A stretch of 6,964 bases of DNA from Abditibacteriota bacterium. Lineage in GTDB: Bacteria > Armatimonadota > UBA5829. The first letter of the stretch is position 1. Each line of letters begins with the position of its first letter. Of this stretch, positions 1 to 5,720 are shown one piece after another. The stretch is from the NCBI GenBank assembly GCA_017959625.1, contig JAGDAG010000124.1, positions 1 to 6,964 of the forward strand, read 5' to 3'. The notes beneath the pieces are model-generated. The model was not told where the DNA came from and did not search any database. It saw only the letters and a program-made list of their open reading frames with translations. The position numbers and the translations under genes are program-made.

Positions 1-786
1 AAGTTCGGGTTCAATATAAGGTCGGGAGAGGCTCTTAAAGCCGTGGGCAGCGTTTTGCAGAAAGACTCTCTCGTTTTTGCCGGCGTCCACTGCCACCTGG
101 GCAGCCAGCTCCTTGACGCCGCGCCTTTTATACAGGCGGCGCCTGTGATGGCGGATCTTGCCGCCGCTCTGAAAGAAAGGCTGGGCGCAGAGCCGGAAAT
201 GCTGGATATCGGAGGCGGGCTGGGAGTCAGATATACCGAAAAGGATTCTCCTCTTTCCATAGAGGATTTTTCGCGCCTTGTCACGGGCTGCATCAAAGAA
301 GCCTTTGAGAAAAGAGGGCTTTCGCTGCCTCATCTGCTGCTGGAACCCGGGCGTTCCATCGTTGCCGAGGCGGGGACTACCTTATATACCGCAGGCCAGC
401 CGAAAGAGGTATCCCTTGCCGGGGAGCCGTACCGCAGGATCTACCTTCCCGTGGACGGAGGGCTTTCCGACAACCCGCGGCCCGCTCTTTATGACGCCGA
501 ATATTCCGTTATGATCGCAAGCCGCGCAGATAAGCCCCGGGATACGCTGTATACCGTTTCCGGAAGGCATTGCGAGACCGACAGGCTGTTTCCGGACGTA
601 ATGCTCCAGAAAGCCGACTGGGGAGATATAATGGCAGTCCAGACCACCGGGGCGTACTGCCACAGCATGGCTTCGAATTATAACAGATTCCCCCGGCCCG
701 CTGTAGTTTTTGTATCAGGGGGAAAGCCGCGCCTTGTTTACAGGCGGGAGACCCCGGAAGATCTGGTAAAGTGTGATTTGTTTTAG
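1..786 (+). CDS. lysA: Diaminopimelate decarboxylase, C-terminal part (5' end outside window)
   Basis: PLP-dependent enzyme that decarboxylates meso-diaminopimelate to L-lysine, the last step of lysine synthesis, in the cytoplasm. The reading frame is open from base 1, giving 261 residues; roughly 150 N-terminal residues, including the PLP-binding lysine, should lie to the left (estimate from the usual family length of about 400). In fragment numbering the following are visible: KFGFNI at the very start, HCHLGSQ at 30-36, the phosphate-binding GGGLG at 71-75, EPGRSIVAEAG at 115-125, DGGLSDNPRPALY at 152-164, the active-site CETD at 191-194 and GAYCHSMASNYN at 217-228. These are the hallmark motifs of group IV decarboxylases of the LysA type, and the substrate-site CE[ST]D favours diaminopimelate over ornithine or arginine. 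The GTG at 43 is internal, not the start. The TAG at 784-786 lies 2 bases before the next gene, so the two are probably co-transcribed. Confidence 0.95.
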   Translation, partial: KFGFNIRSGEALKAVGSVLQKDSLVFAGVHCHLGSQLLDAAPFIQAAPVMADLAAALKERLGAEPEMLDIGGGLGVRYTEKDSPLSIEDFSRLVTGCIKEAFEKRGLSLPHLLLEPGRSIVAEAGTTLYTAGQPKEVSLAGEPYRRIYLPVDGGLSDNPRPALYDAEYSVMIASRADKPRDTLYTVSGRHCETDRLFPDVMLQKADWGDIMAVQTTGAYCHSMASNYNRFPRPAVVFVSGGKPRLVYRRETPEDLVKCDLF

Positions 787-788
787 CG

Positions 789-1418
789 ATGGAAATGTCT
801 TTTTTGCAAAGAGGTATCTATTTTCTGATAGCTCTTCTCATAGGCTTCAGCGTTCACGAATACGCTCACGCTCTTATTGCTTACAAGTGTGGGGACAATA
901 CAGCCAAACTGGAAGGCAGGCTGACCCTTAATCCGGTAAGCCATCTGGATCCCGTGGGTGCGGTTTTTCTCGTTTTCATGGCTTTTGCCGGCTTCGGCCT
1001 TGCCTGGGGCAAGCCCGTGCCCGTAAATTTCAACAACCTGAAAAATCCCCGGCGGGACGAGATGCTCGTTTCCGTAGCCGGCATCACCGCGAATCTCATT
1101 ATAGCCTGTATCGCCGGCATCTTATACCGGCTTTTCGGACACTCTCTTCCGAATTCCGCCATAGCGTTTACGGTGATACTTGTAAGCGTCAACGTTTCCT
1201 TGGCGGTTTTTAATCTGATACCGCTGTATCCTTTGGACGGTTCGCGTATCCTGATGGGGTTCATGAGCTACAATGCTTCAAGAAACTATCAGATATTCAT
1301 GCAGAAATACAGCCTTATCATATTTATTGCCTTTCTCGGTTTTCTTTACAGCCCGCTGAAGGCAATAATCATTGTTCCCATGGAAATATTAGTTCGCCTT
1401 TTTATTGGTGTTTATTAA
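789..1418 (+). CDS. Site-2 protease family (M50) membrane metalloprotease
   Basis: Predicted intramembrane zinc protease of 209 residues. The zinc motif HEYAH is at 23-27 inside the first hydrophobic segment (about 10-30). The second metal-binding motif, NLIPLYPLDG, is at 142-151, with D150 the expected third ligand. Further hydrophobic stretches lie near 56-72, 94-116, 123-145 and 172-207, so the protein is almost entirely membrane. No PDZ or CBS domain is present, placing it in the short M50 subgroup rather than with RseP or SpoIVFB; the physiological substrate is unknown. The start ATG at 789 is 2 bases after the lysA stop with no convincing Shine-Dalgarno, so translation probably depends on coupling to lysA; the ATG at 795 is an alternative. 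As I recall, short M50 genes next to trpS are common in anaerobic bacteria, but this neighbourhood does not reveal what is cleaved. Confidence 0.9.
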   Translation: MEMSFLQRGIYFLIALLIGFSVHEYAHALIAYKCGDNTAKLEGRLTLNPVSHLDPVGAVFLVFMAFAGFGLAWGKPVPVNFNNLKNPRRDEMLVSVAGITANLIIACIAGILYRLFGHSLPNSAIAFTVILVSVNVSLAVFNLIPLYPLDGSRILMGFMSYNASRNYQIFMQKYSLIIFIAFLGFLYSPLKAIIIVPMEILVRLFIGVY

Positions 1419-1424
1419 AAGGAG
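1417..1424 (+). promoter_or_regulatory. Ribosome binding site that fixes the trpS start at TTG 1432
   Basis: AAAAGGAG at 1417-1424 is a strong Shine-Dalgarno match, 7 bases before the TTG at 1432-1434. It overlaps the stop codon of the M50 gene (TAA at 1416-1418). The earlier in-frame TTG at 1405 lies upstream of this site and inside the M50 gene, and the ATG at 1453 is 28 bases away, so the TTG at 1432 is the best start. Confidence 0.8.
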
Positions 1425-1431
1425 TCACAGT

Positions 1432-2436
1432 TTGAATTCGGCGAAAAAAAGAATGCTTTCGGGTATGCAGCCCACGGGAATGCCGCATCTCGGCAATCTT
1501 GAGGGCGCTATCGCCAACTGGGTCAGGTATCAGAACGAATATGAATCCTTTTTGTTTATAGCGGATTGGCATTCACTCACCACTCTTTACGGCGATACCG
1601 GCCAGATAAAACAGAACATACGGGAAGTCGCTCTGGACGTCCTTGCCGCCGGTCTCGATCCCGGTAAATGTGCGTTTTTCGTTCAGTCGGACGTCAAGGA
1701 GCATGCGGAGCTGCATTTGCTTTTGAGTATGATAACTCCCATCTCCTGGCTTGAAAGGGTCCCCACGTTCAAGGAAAAGCAGGAAAACGTGCTGGGCGGC
1801 GAACAGGCCAGTTACGGGCTTATGGGGTATCCCGTCCTTATGAGCGCGGATATACTTATTTACAAAGCGGACGTCGTGCCGGTAGGGCGGGATCAATTGC
1901 CCCATCTGGAGCTCTGCAGGGAGATAGGCCGCAGGTTCAACAATCATTACGGCGGCGTTTTTCCCGAATGCGAGGGGCTTATGACCTCTATCCCGGCTAT
2001 GCCCGGCCTTGACGGCAGGAAATTGAGCAAAAGCTATGGCAACGCCATTTACATAGCCGATGATGAAGATACCACCTGGCAGAAGGTGCGCAGCATGTTC
2101 ACCGATCCTGTCAAGATGAGAAAAGACGATCCCGGCCATCCCGAGGGCTGCGCCGTTTGCGCCATGCTGGGTATCTATCAGCCCGACTCCGATGAAGAAC
2201 TGCAGCGGGAATGCAGGGCGGGGCATATGGGCTGTATGCAGTGCAAAAAGAAGCTTGCGGAACTTCTTAACGAACGTCTGAAGCCTATAAGAGAAAAACG
2301 GGCGGAGCTTCTGGATAATATGGATTACGTCAGCGGCGTCCTTGCCGAGGGCGCGGAGAAAGCCGGCGCCGCCGCGGAAGAAACCATGAAAGAAGTCCGC
2401 TCGGCAATGAATATGAAGAAAAGAACGGTCAGGTGA
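1432..2436 (+). CDS. trpS: Tryptophanyl-tRNA synthetase with a four-cysteine cluster-type motif
   Basis: Class I aminoacyl-tRNA synthetase that charges tRNA-Trp with tryptophan using ATP, in the cytoplasm. With the TTG start it has 334 residues, normal for bacterial TrpRS. The HIGH-type signature is PHLGN at 18-22, after MQPTG. The middle contains MSADILIYKADVVPVGRDQ, ending at 155, and the KMSKS-type loop is KLSKS at 197-201, within AMPGLDGRKLSKSYGN. In the tRNA-binding C-terminal part, C240, C261, C268 and C271 form C-x20-C-x6-C-x2-C, with an extra C243. This resembles the C-x22-C-x6-C-x2-C signature known to hold a [4Fe-4S] cluster in Thermotoga maritima TrpRS; cluster binding here is inferred. 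The C-terminal tail (about 300-334) is rich in Ala, Glu and Lys. The gene is 13 bases after the M50 gene and 4 bases before the malate dehydrogenase ATG. Confidence 0.95.
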   Translation: MNSAKKRMLSGMQPTGMPHLGNLEGAIANWVRYQNEYESFLFIADWHSLTTLYGDTGQIKQNIREVALDVLAAGLDPGKCAFFVQSDVKEHAELHLLLSMITPISWLERVPTFKEKQENVLGGEQASYGLMGYPVLMSADILIYKADVVPVGRDQLPHLELCREIGRRFNNHYGGVFPECEGLMTSIPAMPGLDGRKLSKSYGNAIYIADDEDTTWQKVRSMFTDPVKMRKDDPGHPEGCAVCAMLGIYQPDSDEELQRECRAGHMGCMQCKKKLAELLNERLKPIREKRAELLDNMDYVSGVLAEGAEKAGAAAEETMKEVRSAMNMKKRTVR

Positions 2437-2440
2437 TTTG

Positions 2441-3427
2441 ATGAATAAACCAATTAAACTTACTATAACCGGCGCCGCCGGAAAAATAGGATATGATCTT
2501 TTATTCAGGATAGCGGCAGGAAACCTGTTCGGGCCGGACAGACAGGTGGAGTTCAGGCTTATGGATCTGGCCCGGGAAGATATACAGAAAAAGCTCACCG
2601 GCATTTCCAAAGAGCTTGAAGACTGCGCGTTTCCCGCCGTCGCCGGGGTGACAGTGACCGGCGACCCCCGCGAAGCCTTCGACGGCAGCGAGGTGGTTTT
2701 CCTTGTAGGGTCAAAGCCCAGGACAGCCGGTATGACAAGAAAGGATCTGCTGAGTGACAACGGCAAGATATTCAAAGAACAGGGTAAGGCCCTTAACGAC
2801 GTTGCCTCGAGGAACGTGAAGGTGCTGGTAGTGGGAAACCCCGCAAATACCAATTGTTTCATTGCCATAAAAAACGCCCCCGATCTGGACAAAAGCTGTT
2901 TTTCCGCGATGCTGAGGCTCGATCACAACAGGTCCATAGGCCAGATCGCCAAAAAACTGGGCATAAACCCCGGCGAAATCAGAAAAATGACCGTCTGGGG
3001 CAACCATTCTTCCACCCAGGTCCCCGACATCTCATACTGCGAGAATAACGGCGGAAGGATAGAGGGGCAAATAGATAAAGAGTGGCAGAGAAACGAATTC
3101 ACCCCTCTTATCAGAAACAGGGGGACCGAGATAATAGCGTTGTGCGGAGCCTCTTCGGTAGGTTCCGCCGCCAATGCCGCCCTTTGCCAGATGAGGAACT
3201 GGTATTCGGGGACCCCGGAAGACGATTGGGTGACTATGGGAGTCCCGTCCGACGGAAGCTACGGGATACCCGAAGGGTACGTTTACGGTTTTCCCGTCAC
3301 CTGCAAAGACGGAAAGTATTCCATAGTAAAAGGCCTGGAACCGGACGAATATATCAAAAAATGTATGATGCTTTCGTTTGAAGAGATAAGAGAAGAAGCG
3401 GATATGGCTCAGGAGTTGTTGAACTGA
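2441..3427 (+). CDS. mdh: Malate dehydrogenase, NAD-dependent (LDH/MDH superfamily, MDH2-like)
   Basis: Interconverts malate and oxaloacetate with NAD(H) in the cytoplasm. Counted from the ATG at 2441 it has 328 residues, a usual length. It shows a glycine-rich nucleotide loop GAAGKIG (11-17), the acidic residue closing beta-2 in RLMDL (D42, which favours NAD over NADP), the substrate-binding arginines in KPRTAGMTR (R94 and R100), VGNPANTN (131-138), RLDHNR with catalytic D161 and R164, and GNHSSTQVPD with catalytic H189. The VPSDGSYGIPEGYVYGFPV stretch near 268-286 is typical of the cytosolic-type MDH2 group. The arginine in the mobile loop, where lactate dehydrogenases have Gln, supports malate as substrate. 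AGGTG at 2431-2435 is 5 bases from the ATG; the TTG at 2438 is a less likely start. The stop TGA shares its A with the ATG of nifU. Confidence 0.9.
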   Translation: MNKPIKLTITGAAGKIGYDLLFRIAAGNLFGPDRQVEFRLMDLAREDIQKKLTGISKELEDCAFPAVAGVTVTGDPREAFDGSEVVFLVGSKPRTAGMTRKDLLSDNGKIFKEQGKALNDVASRNVKVLVVGNPANTNCFIAIKNAPDLDKSCFSAMLRLDHNRSIGQIAKKLGINPGEIRKMTVWGNHSSTQVPDISYCENNGGRIEGQIDKEWQRNEFTPLIRNRGTEIIALCGASSVGSAANAALCQMRNWYSGTPEDDWVTMGVPSDGSYGIPEGYVYGFPVTCKDGKYSIVKGLEPDEYIKKCMMLSFEEIREEADMAQELLN

Positions 3428-3882
3428 TGGCTGAAAAATATTCAAGCAAGGTCATGGAGCATTTCACAAATCCCCGCAACGTCGGCGAGATCGAAGACGC
3501 CGACGGAGTAGGGACTGTGGGTAATCCCGTTTGCGGCGATATCATGAAAATGTTTATCAAGGTGGAAAACGGCGTGATCAGCGACGTTAAATTCAAGACC
3601 TTCGGCTGCGGAGCGGCGATAGCCACAAGCTCCATGTCCACCGAGATGATAAAGGGAAAAACTATAGAAGAAGCCCTCAAGCTTACGAACGCTGCCGTTG
3701 CGGAGGCCCTGGGAGGGCTGCCGAAGGTAAAGATGCATTGTTCCGTTCTGGCGGAACAGGCCATTAAAAAGGCAATAAGCGATTATCTGGAGAAGACCAC
3801 GGGAAAAGGCCTGGATCTTTCCGGCCTTGAGGACGAGACGTCCTGCCACGTGGAACCGAAAAAGGAATTCAGGAGATTATAA
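3427..3882 (+). CDS. nifU: Fe-S cluster assembly scaffold, stand-alone NifU/IscU type
   Basis: Scaffold on which [2Fe-2S] or [4Fe-4S] clusters are built from sulfur supplied by a cysteine desulfurase before transfer to target proteins. All cluster ligands are present: C36 and D38 in GNPVCGD, C61 in FGCGAAIA, and C105 with H104 in VKMHCSVLAE. The N-terminal pattern YSSKVMEHFTNPRNVGEI is classic for the family, and I recognise it as the Clostridium-type NifU. The loop that in IscU reads LPPVK (HscA chaperone binding) is LPKVK at 98-102. The protein is 151 residues, about 25 longer than a minimal IscU; the extra tail (about 125-151) is charged and has one more cysteine, C140. There is no ferredoxin or Nfu domain in the chain. 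Its ATG overlaps the mdh stop by one base; AGGAG at 3411-3415 precedes it. No nifS/iscS gene is in the window. Confidence 0.93.
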   Translation: MAEKYSSKVMEHFTNPRNVGEIEDADGVGTVGNPVCGDIMKMFIKVENGVISDVKFKTFGCGAAIATSSMSTEMIKGKTIEEALKLTNAAVAEALGGLPKVKMHCSVLAEQAIKKAISDYLEKTTGKGLDLSGLEDETSCHVEPKKEFRRL

Positions 3883-4118
3883 TGAACGAAGAAGCAAAAA
3901 ACAAGGTAAAGGAATGCATAGAAGCCATCAGGCCCAATCTTCAGGCCGACGGCGGCGATATAGAGTTTGTGGATATCGTTGACGACATCGTAAAGGTGAA
4001 GCTCCACGGAGCCTGTCACGGTTGCCCCCACGCTGCAATGACCCTGCAGAGCATAGTAGAAAACGTTATTACCGAAGAAGTCCACGAAGTAAAGGGGATC
4101 GAAAACGTGGAGTTCTGA
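3882..4118 (+). CDS. Nfu-type (NifU C-terminal domain) Fe-S carrier protein
   Basis: A 78-residue single-domain protein matching the C-terminal domain of NifU. The family binds a [4Fe-4S] cluster between two subunits through a CxxC pair and delivers it to apoproteins. The domain begins with VKECIEAIRPNLQADGGDIEFV (9-30), and the ligands are C45 and C48 in GACHGCPHAAMTL. No A-type (IscA-like) domain precedes it, unlike E. coli NfuA, so this is the minimal form. The start is clear: AGGAG at 3871-3875 is 6 bases before the ATG, and the ATG overlaps the nifU stop (TAATG). With nifU it makes a split NifU: scaffold and carrier as adjacent, probably translationally coupled genes. The last gene of the left block; a hairpin follows 7 bases after its stop. 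Confidence 0.93.
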   Translation: MNEEAKNKVKECIEAIRPNLQADGGDIEFVDIVDDIVKVKLHGACHGCPHAAMTLQSIVENVITEEVHEVKGIENVEF

Positions 4119-4125
4119 CAAATAT

Positions 4126-4154
4126 ATGCTGCCGGACAGATATGCCGGCAGCAT
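4126..4154 (+). terminator. Hairpin after the Nfu gene, possible weak intrinsic terminator
   Basis: ATGCTGCCGG (4126-4135) pairs perfectly with CCGGCAGCAT (4145-4154), a 10-bp stem with a 9-base loop. The following bases, TATTGTAT, are U-rich but interrupted by A and G, so termination may be partial and allow read-through into the next gene. It lies in the 55-base gap between the Nfu stop and the start at 4174. Confidence 0.6.
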
Positions 4155-4164
4155 TATTGTATAT

Positions 4165-4169
4165 GGAGG
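4165..4169 (+). promoter_or_regulatory. Ribosome binding site that fixes the isomerase-like gene start at 4174
   Basis: GGAGG at 4165-4169 is 4 bases before ATG 4174. A longer in-frame reading exists from ATG 4126, but that codon is the first three bases of the hairpin stem and has no ribosome binding site of its own. The 16 extra residues would be encoded by the hairpin and its tail. Confidence 0.75.
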
Positions 4170-4173
4170 AAAA

Positions 4174-5643
4174 ATGAAAAACACCCCCGATCTGAATATA
4201 TGTATCGTCGGCGTGAGCAGAGACTGCTTTGCCCTGTCCCTCACGGATTCGCGCCTTTCCCGGGTCTGCGAGTCTCTCGGGAAAAAAGGCTTTAAGATCC
4301 GGCGTTTGAGCACCATCATCGAGCATGAAGACGACACTGTAAAGGCCCTGGCGGAAGCAAAGGATATGAAGGCCGATGCGGCCGTCGTTTATCTGGGCAA
4401 TTTCGGCCCGGAGGGCCCCGAGACCATATTTGCAAAGGAGTTCGGCGGGCCTGTGATGTTCTGCGCCGCGGCCGAGGAGACCGGCGACGGGCTTGAAGAC
4501 TTTCGCGGCGACGCCCTGTGCGGCCTTTTGAACGCGTCCTTTAATCTGAAACTGAGAAGGGTAAGCGCTTATATCCCAAAGGACCCCGTGGGGCTTCCGG
4601 ATGAAGTTGCGGATATGATCATAGGATTTGCGCCGGTGGCAAGGATCCTTTGCGGCCTCCGGAAGCTCAAGATCTTTTCCTTCGGCCCCAGGCCCCAGGA
4701 TTTTTACGCCTGCAACGCGCCTATAGGCCCTTTGTACAGGCTGGGCGTCGAGGTCATGGAAAACAGCGAGCTGGATCTGCTTTCTCTTTACAATGCAGTA
4801 GAGGAGAACGATAAGGAAGCCCTGGCCGTGGAAAAGGATATGGCAGCCGAGCTGGGACGCGGCAACAATTATCCGGGGGTCCTTGGGAGGCTTGCCAGAT
4901 TTGAAGTTGCTCTTATGAGGTTCTTTGAAAACAATCTCGGGACCTCAAGCTACGGCATATTTGCCAATAAATGCTGGCCTTCCTTTGAAGAGTTTTTCGG
5001 TTTTGTCCCGTGTTACGTGAATTCCCGTCTTGCCGCCCGGGGGATACCCGTTTCCTGCGAGGTGGATATGTACGGCGCGTTATCCGAATATATGTGCCAG
5101 CTGGCAAGCCTGAAGCCCGCTACCATCCTTGACATAAACAATACGGTCCCCGCCGATATGGTGAAGGGCAAAGACCTTATGGGCTGCGCCCCCGGGGATC
5201 TGTTTATGGGGTTCCATTGCGGGAATACCTGTTCGGCCTGCCTGGATAATTATTCGATGAAATATCAGAAGATAATGAAAAACAATCTTGAGCCCGACGG
5301 CGAGCCCGATATCACCCGGGGGACCATTGAAGGCAAGATCAAACCCGGAAAGGTGACCGTTTTCAGGCTGCAGGGGGATATCGAGAGTTCTCTTATGAGT
5401 TACGTCGCGGAAGGCAACGTGCTGGATATAGAACCCCGGACCTTCGGCAGTATCGGCGTTATCGCCGTTCCCGGGATGAAACGCTTATACAGAAACGTGC
5501 TTATCGAAAAAGGCTTCCCCCATCATTCGGCCATCGCCTTCGATCACGTTGCGGCGGGCCTTTTCGACGCAGTGAAGCTTTTGGGCGTCGGCGATATAAG
5601 CTTTCCACGGGAAAGCCTGTATCCTGGGGAAAACCCGTTCTGA
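4174..5643 (+). CDS. L-fucose/L-arabinose isomerase superfamily protein, substrate unknown
   Basis: A 489-residue cytoplasmic protein (no signal peptide or membrane segment) with features of the FucI/AraA aldose-ketose isomerase fold. The first third has an alternating beta/alpha pattern (for example NICIVGVSRD at 8-17 and DAAVVYLGNFGPEG at 68-81). The most diagnostic region is NKCWPSFEEFFGFVPC (265-280) followed by GIPVSCEVDMYGALSEYM (290-307). Candidate divalent-metal ligands are E296, D320 in ILDINN and a histidine of FPHHSA (H450 or H451). A conserved-looking FHCGN is at 347-351, with C349, C353 and C356 spaced C-x3-C-x2-C. E. coli FucI is about 590 residues, so this is a shorter relative; true FucI or AraA activity cannot be claimed. 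No kinase, aldolase, sugar transporter or regulator gene is adjacent, so a catabolic role is not supported by context. Transcribed in the same direction as the left block but separated by a hairpin. Confidence 0.75.
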   Translation: MKNTPDLNICIVGVSRDCFALSLTDSRLSRVCESLGKKGFKIRRLSTIIEHEDDTVKALAEAKDMKADAAVVYLGNFGPEGPETIFAKEFGGPVMFCAAAEETGDGLEDFRGDALCGLLNASFNLKLRRVSAYIPKDPVGLPDEVADMIIGFAPVARILCGLRKLKIFSFGPRPQDFYACNAPIGPLYRLGVEVMENSELDLLSLYNAVEENDKEALAVEKDMAAELGRGNNYPGVLGRLARFEVALMRFFENNLGTSSYGIFANKCWPSFEEFFGFVPCYVNSRLAARGIPVSCEVDMYGALSEYMCQLASLKPATILDINNTVPADMVKGKDLMGCAPGDLFMGFHCGNTCSACLDNYSMKYQKIMKNNLEPDGEPDITRGTIEGKIKPGKVTVFRLQGDIESSLMSYVAEGNVLDIEPRTFGSIGVIAVPGMKRLYRNVLIEKGFPHHSAIAFDHVAAGLFDAVKLLGVGDISFPRESLYPGENPF

Positions 5644-5656
5644 GCTTGCGCAGCAT

Positions 5657-5705
5657 AAAAAAAAAGAGAGGCCTGCCGTGAGGCAGGCCTCTCTATTGCA
5701 TTTTT
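5657..5705. terminator. Bidirectional intrinsic terminator between convergent genes
   Basis: AGAGAGGCCTGCC (5665-5677) pairs perfectly with GGCAGGCCTCTCT (5682-5694): a 13-bp GC-rich stem closed by a 4-base loop, GTGA. On the minus strand the stem is followed directly by a run of T (complement of A5657-A5665), an excellent intrinsic terminator for ispH. On the plus strand the T run (5701-5705) comes only after ATTGCA, so termination of the isomerase-like gene may be weaker. The hairpin lies 21 bases after the plus-strand stop and 26 bases after the ispH stop. Confidence 0.9.
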
Positions 5706-5720
5706 AACGTAAGCGCAGCG

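Noticed and set aside
1573..2892. Long minus-strand open frame (439 codons) antisense to trpS and the start of mdh
   Set aside because: It lies opposite two well-supported genes, its translation resembles no family I recognise, and it crosses the trpS-mdh junction. Biased third positions in the sense genes explain it.
4115..4143. Possible promoter in the gap before 4174 (CTGACA as -35 and AGATAT as -10, 17 bases apart)
   Set aside because: The -10 match is poor (only the last two bases fit), and the elements overlap the Nfu stop and the hairpin, so I do not call it.
4126..4173. N-terminal extension of the isomerase-like protein from ATG 4126
   Set aside because: This ATG is part of the hairpin stem and lacks a ribosome binding site, while ATG 4174 has GGAGG 4 bases upstream.
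5218..5241. Radical-SAM reading of CxxxCxxC in the isomerase-like protein
   Set aside because: The motif is far into the chain (349-356), and the surrounding sequence follows the FucI/AraA superfamily rather than a radical-SAM barrel. Kept only as a possible metal site.
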